16,692 nt of DNA from CAYZUC01 sp964481705 (lineage in GTDB: Bacteria; Bacillota; Clostridia; Lachnospirales; Lachnospiraceae), in assembly GCA_964481705.1 (NCBI GenBank), contig CAYZUC010000061.1, forward strand, positions 1-16,692. The letters are read 5' to 3'. Positions 8,498 to 15,320 of the stretch are shown one piece after another (the stretch's first letter is position 1; every line of letters begins with the position of its first letter). A program made the position numbers and the translations under genes. The notes below the pieces were generated by a model. The model saw nothing but the letters and a program-made list of their open reading frames with translations, ran no database searches and was not told the origin of the DNA.

Positions 8498-8528
8498 AAA
8501 ATACTCCAACCAATGGTTGAAGTATTTT
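8498..8528 (-). terminator. Long hairpin between the permease and kinase genes, possible attenuator
   Basis: Two 15-base arms (8498-8512 and 8514-8528) match at 14 of 15 positions around a single central base; with a realistic loop the stem is about 13 pairs. It lies 23 bases after the permease stop and 27 bases before the kinase start. On the minus strand it is followed by a short T tract (ATTTTGCT) and on the plus strand by a better one (ATTTTTTCT). The reading I prefer is a leaky terminator or processing site that lowers kinase and regulator expression relative to the transporter. Confidence 0.55.
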
Positions 8529-8551
8529 TTCTATCTATTCTCAAAAATAAA

Positions 8552-9433
8552 TTACTCTTTTACACCACCAATGGTAAGTCCGGTAATGAAGTATCTCTGT
8601 AGGAATGGATACAAGCATACGATAGGAGCAGCAGTGATAATGGTTGCTGCTGCACGAACCGAAGTCGGTGTAACCTTACCGGTTGCATTCTTCATGGATT
8701 CGGCCGTCGCACTTGTATTCGTTACCGAGGATAACAGCTTCATCAGCTCGTACTGAATGGTGGTAAGCTCATCACTCATTCTGTTGTAAAGCATAACATC
8801 AAACCAGGAATTCCACTGCCATACCGCAATGAACAATGCGATCGTAGCAAAAACAGGCTTGCAAAGCGGAGCTATAATCTTCCAGAATATGACCAAATGA
8901 TTCGCACCATCCAGCTGTGCGGATTCAATCAAGCTGTCGGGAAGTCCTACCATGTAGGTACGAAGTACCAACATATTGAAGGCTGATACAGCGCCGGGGA
9001 TAATATATACCCAAAAGCTATTGGTCAATCCAAGTCCCTTGTACAGAAGAAAGACAGGAATCAATCCTCCGTTTACATACATTGTCATAACATAGATAAA
9101 TGATATCTGTTTCTTGAAAACGAAATCACGAATACTCAATACATAAGCCAGTAATGCAGTTACGATAAGCTGAAGTACTGTTGCAACTACTGTTCTCAGA
9201 ATCGTAATCTTTACACCTGTCATAAGGTTCTGTCTGCGAAGTACGGTCAGGTAGTTATCGGTAGAGAACTTTCTTGGCCACAGATAAATTCCACCACGTA
9301 ATGCATCGAGTCCATCATTAAAGGATACTGCCAAGGTATTAATGATCGGATAGATAGTAAGTAACACGAAAAATGACAGGAACAGGAAGTTGCATATGTC
9401 AAAAATCCAATCCTCTAAACTCTTTTTTCTCAT
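8552..9433 (-). CDS. Sugar ABC transporter permease, LplC/YtcP type
   Basis: The second membrane subunit (293 residues) of a carbohydrate importer of the Lpl/YtcP type. It has about six hydrophobic transmembrane segments, beginning at about residue 12, and the cytoplasmic EAA loop that docks on the ATPase (ESAQLDGANHLVIFWKIIAP, near residue 190). The ending TGLTIGGVKE is typical of this subfamily. GGAGG lies 8 bases before the ATG and starts within the stop region of the upstream permease gene, so the two permeases are probably translated together as a heterodimer. No ATPase gene is present in the cluster; these systems commonly share an MsmX-like ATPase encoded elsewhere. Confidence 0.95.
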   Translation of the reverse strand: MRKKSLEDWIFDICNFLFLSFFVLLTIYPIINTLAVSFNDGLDALRGGIYLWPRKFSTDNYLTVLRRQNLMTGVKITILRTVVATVLQLIVTALLAYVLSIRDFVFKKQISFIYVMTMYVNGGLIPVFLLYKGLGLTNSFWVYIIPGAVSAFNMLVLRTYMVGLPDSLIESAQLDGANHLVIFWKIIAPLCKPVFATIALFIAVWQWNSWFDVMLYNRMSDELTTIQYELMKLLSSVTNTSATAESMKNATGKVTPTSVRAAATIITAAPIVCLYPFLQRYFITGLTIGGVKE

Positions 9434-9445
9434 CTGCTCTTCCTC

Positions 9446-10372
9446 CTAAAATAGCTGTTCTTCGCCAAAATGCCGCGACAGCTTATTGGCTCCAAACACC
9501 ATAACAAAGCTTACTACGCTCTTGAAAATACCTGCTGCCGTTCCTAATGCATAATCGGCCTGCGAAATACCATATTTCAATATGTAGATATCAATGGTCT
9601 GAGATACCGGAAGCACCAGTCCATTTCCTAACAGGTATTGTACCTCAAATCCAATATTCAAAATATTACCGATGTTAATTAACAGTAAGATGAAAATCGT
9701 AGCTTTAATACCGGGTAATGTGATGTGAAGGATTCTCTGAATTCTTCCTGCGCCATCAATAGCAGCTGCTTCATACAAATCAGGGCTGATAGCCGTAATG
9801 GATGCAATATAAATAATAGCTCCCCATCCTGTCTCTTTCCATACATTTGCAAATCCAACCAGCCACCAGAAATACTTGGGATAAGCCAGCCAGTTAATAG
9901 GCTCCTTTAATACATGCAGTGCTACAAGCACATCATTGACAACTCCACCATCTACCATCAAAGCATCATGCAGAATTCCGGTAACAATAATCCAAGATAA
10001 AAAGTGGGGTAAGTAAGAAATCGTCTGCACTGCTTTCTTTGCATGTCGATTCTTAACCTCGCTTAATAATACCGCTAACAGTATTGAAAAGAAAAACGAG
10101 AAAACCAGATTAATGAGTCCCATCATCAAAGTATTTCTAACTGCCTTTGTGAACATGTCATTTGCAAACAGAAACTTAAACTTTTCCAGTCCAACAAATT
10201 GTGATCCAAGTATTCCATCCTTGGGTTTATATCTTTGGAATGCCATAACCCAACCCACCAAGGGTGCATAGTTAAATACAAGTACATAAATGACAAATGG
10301 AATGGAAATCAGTATTAATTCCTTTTGACGTTTGATCTTGCGCCAGGTTATCGCTTTTTCTTTTACTGCCAT
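9446..10372 (-). CDS. Sugar ABC transporter permease, LplB type
   Basis: The first membrane subunit of the importer, 308 residues from the ATG at 10372. That start is preferred because AGAGGA lies 10 bases upstream, while the in-frame ATG seven codons earlier has none. The protein has a basic N terminus, about six transmembrane segments starting near residue 20, and the EAA loop EAAAIDGAGRIQRILHITLP. It belongs to the LplB/YteP group that imports oligosaccharides or lipid-linked sugars in Firmicutes. It follows the binding-protein gene after a strong hairpin and is separated from the partner permease by only 12 bases. Confidence 0.95.
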   Translation of the reverse strand: MAVKEKAITWRKIKRQKELILISIPFVIYVLVFNYAPLVGWVMAFQRYKPKDGILGSQFVGLEKFKFLFANDMFTKAVRNTLMMGLINLVFSFFFSILLAVLLSEVKNRHAKKAVQTISYLPHFLSWIIVTGILHDALMVDGGVVNDVLVALHVLKEPINWLAYPKYFWWLVGFANVWKETGWGAIIYIASITAISPDLYEAAAIDGAGRIQRILHITLPGIKATIFILLLINIGNILNIGFEVQYLLGNGLVLPVSQTIDIYILKYGISQADYALGTAAGIFKSVVSFVMVFGANKLSRHFGEEQLF

Positions 10373-10399
10373 ATCGTTTTCATCCTCTCTCATTGAAAA

Positions 10400-10424
10400 G
10401 GCTGCTGCAGAGTGTGCAGCAGCC
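10400..10424 (-). terminator. Intercistronic hairpin between binding protein and permease
   Basis: A perfect, GC-rich 10-base inverted repeat (GGCTGCTGCA / TGCAGCAGCC) with a 5-base loop sits 14 bases after the binding-protein stop and before the permease start. On the minus strand only TTTTC follows. In importer operons such hairpins often protect the 3' end of the binding-protein message and partly terminate transcription, so that the binding protein is made in excess over the permeases. That role is inferred here. Confidence 0.7.
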
Positions 10425-10438
10425 CTTGAATTTTAATC

Positions 10439-12169
10439 TTATTTGCCTTCGAAAATAGCCTTTCTGCGATCAACCTCTTTCTGTAAATCGGACAGATATT
10501 CATCTAAGTCTGCTCTATCCTTTAATACAGTCATGTACTCTTCCCACTGGCTGTCAAAATTATCTGCCATTACAACCTTAGGAAGGTATTCATGTTTTAC
10601 TTCATCCATGTTTACCTTAGCAAGACCTGCAGGAGTATCGGTTGTGTATGCATTTGCATAGGACCACATCGGATACCAAGCAGCATTCTCATCATATGGT
10701 TTGTTCAACATGTCGCAATATGTCTGTGCGCCGTAAGCTTTTAAGCATTCCTGAGCATCTGGATCCAATGCATCGAAGAATTCTCCTGGCTGATTATCCG
10801 GTCTCCAAGCATTGATACCATCTAAGCTTGTTCCTTCCCAGTGAGGGAAATAGGAATAGAAGCAAAGGTTTGCTGCTCTATATGTCTGATCATAGTAATT
10901 ATGTCTCATTGTCTCATCCATGTAGAATACGCCCTGATCATCTACAAGATAATCTTTGTCCTTAACACCCCACATACGAAGTGTCTGAATCTCTTCTTCC
11001 ATTAAATCGCTCATGAACTTCATAGCGCCTTCAACGTCTTCACAGCTTGTTGTGATACCAATACCACCTGTTACATCCAATGCAGGCTTGCTATAGTAGT
11101 GAGGCTCAATGCTCTCATCCATAGTAAGTGCAAGAGGTACATAGGTGCATCCTTCAAGGTTCTGAGTCTTAATCGCATTCTCAGCATCTAAGAAATCCCA
11201 GTGCTGATCACACATACCAAGTACGTTACCTGTGGAAAGCTTTGCAATATACTGATCATATTTATTTGTGAAGGTCTCAGGATCAACAACACCCTTCTTG
11301 AACTCTTCATTTAACTTCTGGAAGTACTGCTTTGCAATATCAGATGTATTGTAGTCAGAAACCTTACCGGTCTCTCTATCTACCATACAGCATCCATCGT
11401 TAGGATATCCTGCAAGGAAGAAAGGAGCGTTCTCAATACAGAAGTATCTCCAGTCATCACTCAGACACTCATAACCGATTGTCTTGGATCCATCTTCTGC
11501 TGTAGGATGTTTCTCCATGTAAGCTTCAATAACGTCGAAGTACTGATCCAATGTCTTGATTTCAGGATAACCAGCTTCTTTCAAAACTCTTGTCTGAATC
11601 CAGAATGCTTCATCATTGTAAGCACATGCTTTGTCTTCGCCATTGATGATACCAAATAAAGGAATAATGTAGATGTGTCCATCTTCATTACGAACCATGT
11701 TCCATTCCTGCTCACTTAACAGATTTTTCAGGTTTGGATATTTCTCAAGATAATCCTCCAGCGGATTAAGAGCGCCTGCGTCAATTAACTGAGATGCTCC
11801 TGAGGAACCTACGATAAAGTCAGGATACTCGCCACCAGCGATTAATACGCCGACTGCCTCTTCAGCTGTCTGGCCTGTCAGCCAAGTCTCTTTACATTTT
11901 GCTCCGACCTTTTCCGTAATCATCTGCTGTACAGCATTATCATCATTGATTTCATTTCCCGGTACTGCAAAAAATGCTGTGAATTCTTTTACATCACCAC
12001 TAGCTGCCGGTGCAGCCTCTGTTGCTTCTACTTCTGTTGCTGCAGCCTCTGTTGCTACTGCTTCGTCTGTTGCTGCTGGTGCCTGACTGGTGGTATTTCC
12101 ACATCCACATAACAAACTAGCTACCATAGCTACTGTCAGTCCAACTGCGGTTAAACGTTTAACTTTCAT
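10439..12169 (-). CDS. Lipoprotein solute-binding protein of the sugar ABC transporter
   Basis: The extracellular substrate-binding subunit, 576 residues from the ATG at 12169, which has GGGAGG 10 bases upstream. A lipoprotein signal peptide (KVKRLTAVGLTVAMVASLL) ends in the lipobox LCGC, placing the lipidated cysteine at residue 23. A low-complexity Ala/Thr/Glu linker follows (about 26-57), which probably holds the domain away from the membrane through the cell wall. The rest resembles the large Lpl-type binding proteins (about 500-570 residues), with the characteristic region around GEYPDFIVGSSGASQLIDAG that forms part of the first lobe. Neighbouring GH8 and GH43 genes point to xylo-oligosaccharides as cargo, by inference. 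It is the first gene after a predicted internal promoter. Confidence 0.93.
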   Translation of the reverse strand: MKVKRLTAVGLTVAMVASLLCGCGNTTSQAPAATDEAVATEAAATEVEATEAAPAASGDVKEFTAFFAVPGNEINDDNAVQQMITEKVGAKCKETWLTGQTAEEAVGVLIAGGEYPDFIVGSSGASQLIDAGALNPLEDYLEKYPNLKNLLSEQEWNMVRNEDGHIYIIPLFGIINGEDKACAYNDEAFWIQTRVLKEAGYPEIKTLDQYFDVIEAYMEKHPTAEDGSKTIGYECLSDDWRYFCIENAPFFLAGYPNDGCCMVDRETGKVSDYNTSDIAKQYFQKLNEEFKKGVVDPETFTNKYDQYIAKLSTGNVLGMCDQHWDFLDAENAIKTQNLEGCTYVPLALTMDESIEPHYYSKPALDVTGGIGITTSCEDVEGAMKFMSDLMEEEIQTLRMWGVKDKDYLVDDQGVFYMDETMRHNYYDQTYRAANLCFYSYFPHWEGTSLDGINAWRPDNQPGEFFDALDPDAQECLKAYGAQTYCDMLNKPYDENAAWYPMWSYANAYTTDTPAGLAKVNMDEVKHEYLPKVVMADNFDSQWEEYMTVLKDRADLDEYLSDLQKEVDRRKAIFEGK

Positions 12170-12197
12170 TGATCTACTACCTCCCTTTGAATTGCAC

Positions 12198-12227
12198 ATT
12201 ATAGTTCTGTGATGAGATTATTGTAAC
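12198..12227 (-). promoter_or_regulatory. Predicted promoter for the transporter genes
   Basis: Read on the minus strand, a perfect TATAAT (12198-12203) lies 17-18 bases downstream of a weak -35 element that can be read as TTACAA (12221-12226) or GTTACA (12222-12227). The weak -35 suits a promoter that needs an activator. The start would fall near 12191, about 22 bases before the binding-protein ATG. A dyad overlaps the upstream side of the -35 element. Confidence 0.5.
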
Positions 12228-12243
12228 AGTGCTCGTGCACAGT
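12226..12243. promoter_or_regulatory. Imperfect dyad abutting the transporter -35 element, candidate operator
   Basis: Arms ACAGTGC and GCACAGT surround a TCGT centre and pair at 6 of 7 positions. The dyad overlaps and extends upstream of the weak -35 element, where activators that contact RNA polymerase usually bind. The AraC-type regulator of this locus is the natural candidate, but AraC proteins more often use direct repeats, so the assignment is tentative. Confidence 0.35.
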
Positions 12244-12272
12244 CTCAACCCCAAAAACTATAGAAGGTGACC

Positions 12273-13820
12273 CTACAAATTAAAGTTATTCTTAATCCAG
12301 CTGAAATCTGCATAGTTTTTGCTGTCTTCTCCATTGGCTGTAGCAAACATTCCTATTGTATTTCCAACAAATCCGCCAGCTACCTCGGTGCTCAGGAATC
12401 TCATATCGACATCCTTTGCAACCAAAACATCCCCCTCCGTCTGTCTTGCTTCGAACTCAGCGAGAATTCCTTTCTCTCTTATAAGAAGAACTACACTTCC
12501 TTCTGCAATCTCAACTTCATTGAGAATCGTTTCTTTCTGTTCCTCATGGCGAATCACACTAGCATATTGCTTTTTATTCTTCGTATACACCTCAAAACGG
12601 ATATGATAGTCTCCGGATTGTACCACAGCAAGACCGGCGCGTTCTGTTGCCTTCGTACTCTTAACCGCAACTCCAGTGCTGACCTCATAATCCTGAGCCA
12701 TTTGGCGAATTCCAATATAGGAAGGACTTCCATTTACGTCCATCTGCTCTTTTCTCATATATAGACGCAGGTATCCCGGTCTCGCGGAAAGAGAATACAT
12801 CCCAAGCGTAGGATTGCGCATCATAAGAAATTCATGATCCAGATTCTCACTCTGAAATCTATGAATCTCTTTTCTTCCTATATCAAATGATTCCGGAAGT
12901 GAAACCTCTACGGTATCGGTCAGATGGCCAATTCCCGGATTAACGACCGGCCAGTCCTCTTCCCATTCTACCTTCGCCAAAAAAGTCTCACGTCCGAGAC
13001 CTGTATGACCCTTACACGGTCTTGTTCCCAGTACTACCATATACCAGCTTCCGTCCTGTGCCTCAATCAGATCTCCATGACCTACATTTTGAATCGGATA
13101 ATTCATGCCGAGATGTCTGTGGGTCAAAATCGGATTGCATTGATTGCCCTCGTAAGTACCAAGCAGCTCCTTACTCCGTGCGACCATAACACTATGATGG
13201 AATTCTGTACCACCCTCTGCATGTATTAAGTAGTAGAAATCATTTCTCTTGTAAATATGAGGACCTTCCGGCCAGATGGAATGACGCATAGCACCCTTCC
13301 AAATAACGGTCGGCTTTCCAACCAGCTTGTGAAGGTTAAGATCCAGCTCCTGTACATAAATCTCATTATCCCCATAGTACTCCTGCGTCGTTTCGTCCCA
13401 ACGCGTACCGACATAGTAGCAGGTACCATCCTCCTCAAAAAAGAGGCTCGGGTCGATACCCGGAGCATCGTCTCCGAGGTAATAAGGATCTGACCACGGA
13501 CCTGCCGGATCCTTGGCCGTGACATAGAAATTACCACCGCCTGTGACATTTGTGGTAATCAGATAATACGTGCCGCCAAAATATCGAATGGTAGGTGCAT
13601 AAATACCGCCGGAAAATCTACCGCTTCGAATCATAATCTGTTTATCTCTATTCAGTGCATTTCCGATTTGCTCCCAATGAGCCAAATCTCTGCTGTGAAA
13701 AACAGGAATACCCGGGAAATAAGCAAAGCTTGAATTTACCAGATAAAAATCCTCTCCCACTCGACAAATCGATGGGTCTGGGTGAAATCCACCAAGAATG
13801 GGGTTCTTTGCTATTACCAT
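12273..13820 (-). CDS. GH43 family beta-xylosidase / alpha-L-arabinofuranosidase
   Basis: A 515-residue cytoplasmic glycoside hydrolase that removes xylose (and possibly arabinose) from the non-reducing end of imported oligosaccharides. The five-bladed propeller domain occupies about 1-300. The three GH43 acidic residues are visible: Asp15 in GFHPDPSICR (general base), Asp123 in APGIDPSLFF (pKa modulator) and Glu185 in WPEGPHIYK (general acid). A C-terminal beta-sandwich domain (about 315-515) is typical of the larger beta-xylosidases and usually helps to close the active-site pocket. There is no signal peptide. The gene overlaps the GH8 gene by 7 bases, with GGGAGG 8 bases before its ATG, implying co-translation. 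The sequence around PDPSICRVGEDFYLVNSSF recalls subfamily 11 or 12; I cannot separate xylosidase from arabinofuranosidase activity by eye. Confidence 0.93.
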   Translation of the reverse strand: MVIAKNPILGGFHPDPSICRVGEDFYLVNSSFAYFPGIPVFHSRDLAHWEQIGNALNRDKQIMIRSGRFSGGIYAPTIRYFGGTYYLITTNVTGGGNFYVTAKDPAGPWSDPYYLGDDAPGIDPSLFFEEDGTCYYVGTRWDETTQEYYGDNEIYVQELDLNLHKLVGKPTVIWKGAMRHSIWPEGPHIYKRNDFYYLIHAEGGTEFHHSVMVARSKELLGTYEGNQCNPILTHRHLGMNYPIQNVGHGDLIEAQDGSWYMVVLGTRPCKGHTGLGRETFLAKVEWEEDWPVVNPGIGHLTDTVEVSLPESFDIGRKEIHRFQSENLDHEFLMMRNPTLGMYSLSARPGYLRLYMRKEQMDVNGSPSYIGIRQMAQDYEVSTGVAVKSTKATERAGLAVVQSGDYHIRFEVYTKNKKQYASVIRHEEQKETILNEVEIAEGSVVLLIREKGILAEFEARQTEGDVLVAKDVDMRFLSTEVAGGFVGNTIGMFATANGEDSKNYADFSWIKNNFNL

Positions 13821-14935
13821 ATCTGATACCTCCCACTCAATGCCAGAACTGCGAACATATACAAACAGTTATCATAGTATCTCCTGTCACCGGTACGCAT
13901 CGGAGTATCCCAGAATCTCTTTACACATTCCTTTGCATATTTTCCTTTTGCAGCAAGAGAAGCCTGTGCATTTGTGGCAATGATCGCAACGGGATGAAGT
14001 GCCTTACCTTCGACTATGGTACCATCTATTAAGTAAATACCATCATCATGATCTTTTACCGTCTCGCAGAAGAATTTCTGAAGCTTGTCAGCATTCTCAC
14101 TCTGCCATTCATCTGCATGAAACCACTCATAATCAAGACCTATATTAGCAATCGTACGATAAGCATCGCTGTAGAACCAATCGTGCCTTCCAAAAATTTT
14201 CTGATGTCCGGAATGAGGTGTTCCATCATAATCTGCATACTCAGCACAAAGTCCGGTATCCGGATGACATGCTTTATGTAGGTACGCACGACTGCTTTCG
14301 GCCGCCTTTTTCCAGAAAACGCGATCCTCTTCATTTGCCCAGCGAGCAAAAAGCTCGTAAAAATGAGGCAGATGATAGGAAGGGTCACTAATCTCCAAAT
14401 CAGGAACAAATTTAATAAGATGATTCTCCGGATTCCACATAGAATATCCGGAATTAGGAGTCTCTCCTTTATGAATGCAATCACTCAAAATCTTTCTGGC
14501 TTCCTTTTCATAGTTAAAGATGCCCTCACCATTTCCCCATCTATGAGCAGCAAAAAATAAGGACATTGCAAAGAATTCTTCACCATCAGGTGCCGGCGTA
14601 CGATAGTTCTTGGTTCCATCCAGTGCACATGACCATGCAAAATAATTGGTAAATGGACCTGCCTCCGCATAGTCCTCCATATACATATTGGTCCTTGCCC
14701 ACTTCCATAGACGGTCGAATTCCTCTTTTTTATCCAATTGAACACACATCATCATGCCATAGGACATCCCCTCTGTCCTTGCATCATGATTACCGGTATC
14801 CTCCATATACCCCATATCATCTCCGGATTCGTGGTATACTTTGTCTTCTCCGTAAAACAATCCTTCGAAGGTATCATTTACTTTCTTTTCAATCTGTTCC
14901 TCCGAATATCCACACTCTAGAAATACGTTTCGCAT
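13814..14935 (-). CDS. GH8 reducing-end xylose-releasing exo-oligoxylanase
   Basis: A 373-residue inverting glycoside hydrolase of family 8. Its length and motifs match the Rex-type exo-oligoxylanases, which release xylose from the reducing end of xylotriose and longer oligomers. The putative general acid is Glu55 in RTEGMSYGMM, a conserved Asp lies in TPAPDGEEFFAMSL near residue 117, and the putative general base is Asp257 in WFYSDAYRTIANIG. The absence of a signal peptide indicates cytoplasmic action on imported oligomers, complementing the non-reducing-end GH43 enzyme, whose gene it overlaps. GGAG lies 6 bases before the ATG. It is the first gene of the locus; its own promoter should lie in 14936-15077, but I could not pick a convincing one there. 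Confidence 0.92.
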   Translation of the reverse strand: MRNVFLECGYSEEQIEKKVNDTFEGLFYGEDKVYHESGDDMGYMEDTGNHDARTEGMSYGMMMCVQLDKKEEFDRLWKWARTNMYMEDYAEAGPFTNYFAWSCALDGTKNYRTPAPDGEEFFAMSLFFAAHRWGNGEGIFNYEKEARKILSDCIHKGETPNSGYSMWNPENHLIKFVPDLEISDPSYHLPHFYELFARWANEEDRVFWKKAAESSRAYLHKACHPDTGLCAEYADYDGTPHSGHQKIFGRHDWFYSDAYRTIANIGLDYEWFHADEWQSENADKLQKFFCETVKDHDDGIYLIDGTIVEGKALHPVAIIATNAQASLAAKGKYAKECVKRFWDTPMRTGDRRYYDNCLYMFAVLALSGRYQIW

Positions 14936-15077
14936 TACGCTCTCCTATCCTGCATACAAACTCTTAATACTCGTTGATGCATAGTTCATTTTCCCTAACC
15001 GTAACATCATTATTACAGATTTCCTTAAGAATTGCACTCCAAAATATTACCAAAGATTTTCGAAAAAACTAAACTTC

Positions 15078-15106
15078 TTGACTAATTATCTGGCTGTCAG
15101 TATAAT
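15078..15106 (+). promoter_or_regulatory. Promoter of the tRNA-Ser gene
   Basis: TTGACT (15078-15083), a 17-base spacer and TATAAT (15101-15106) form a near-consensus sigma-A promoter. Transcription should begin about 15113, only some 9 bases before the mature tRNA 5' end. This is the strongest promoter match in the window, as expected for a stable RNA. Confidence 0.85.
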
Positions 15107-15121
15107 AAATCATGTTTGATT

Positions 15122-15209
15122 GGAGACGTATCGAAGTGGTCATAACGGGGCGCACTCGAAATGCGTTAGCTGGGCAACCGGCACGTGGGTTCAAATCCCA
15201 CCGTCTCCG
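15122..15209 (+). tRNA. tRNA-Ser (anticodon CGA)
   Basis: An 88-base class II tRNA. The acceptor stem pairs GGAGACG (15122-15128) with CGTCTCC (15202-15208), followed by the discriminator G. The anticodon stem GCGCA/TGCGT encloses the loop CTCGAAA with anticodon CGA, which reads UCG serine codons. A long variable arm (GCTGG-GCAA-CCGGC), the hallmark of serine tRNAs, precedes the T arm GTGGG-TTCAAAT-CCCAC. The 3' CCA is not encoded. It is the only plus-strand gene in the window. Confidence 0.97.
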
Positions 15210-15211
15210 CT

Positions 15212-15252
15212 AATACAAAAGAGCCGAAGCAATGCTTCGGCCCTTTTGTATT
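15212..15252. terminator. Bidirectional terminator between tRNA-Ser and the convergent HTH-ATPase gene
   Basis: A long inverted repeat starts three bases after the tRNA: AATACAAAAG-A-GCCGAAGC, loop AAT, GCTTCGGC-C-CTTTTGTATT. Only one position in each 19-base arm fails to pair. The GC core with an A-rich left flank and T-rich right flank suits intrinsic termination in both directions, serving the tRNA on the plus strand and the converging gene ending at 15321 on the minus strand. Confidence 0.9.
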
Positions 15253-15320
15253 GCGCCTTATTTATGAAAAAGTATAAATACACCATGAAAATAAAATGAC
15301 AAACCCGCTATCCAGTGTAT

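Noticed and set aside
14936..15077. Catabolite-repression (cre) site or clear promoter before the GH8 gene
   Set aside because: No stretch fits the cre consensus, and candidate -10 elements (TAATAT, TATGCA) lack adequate -35 partners, so I did not annotate one.
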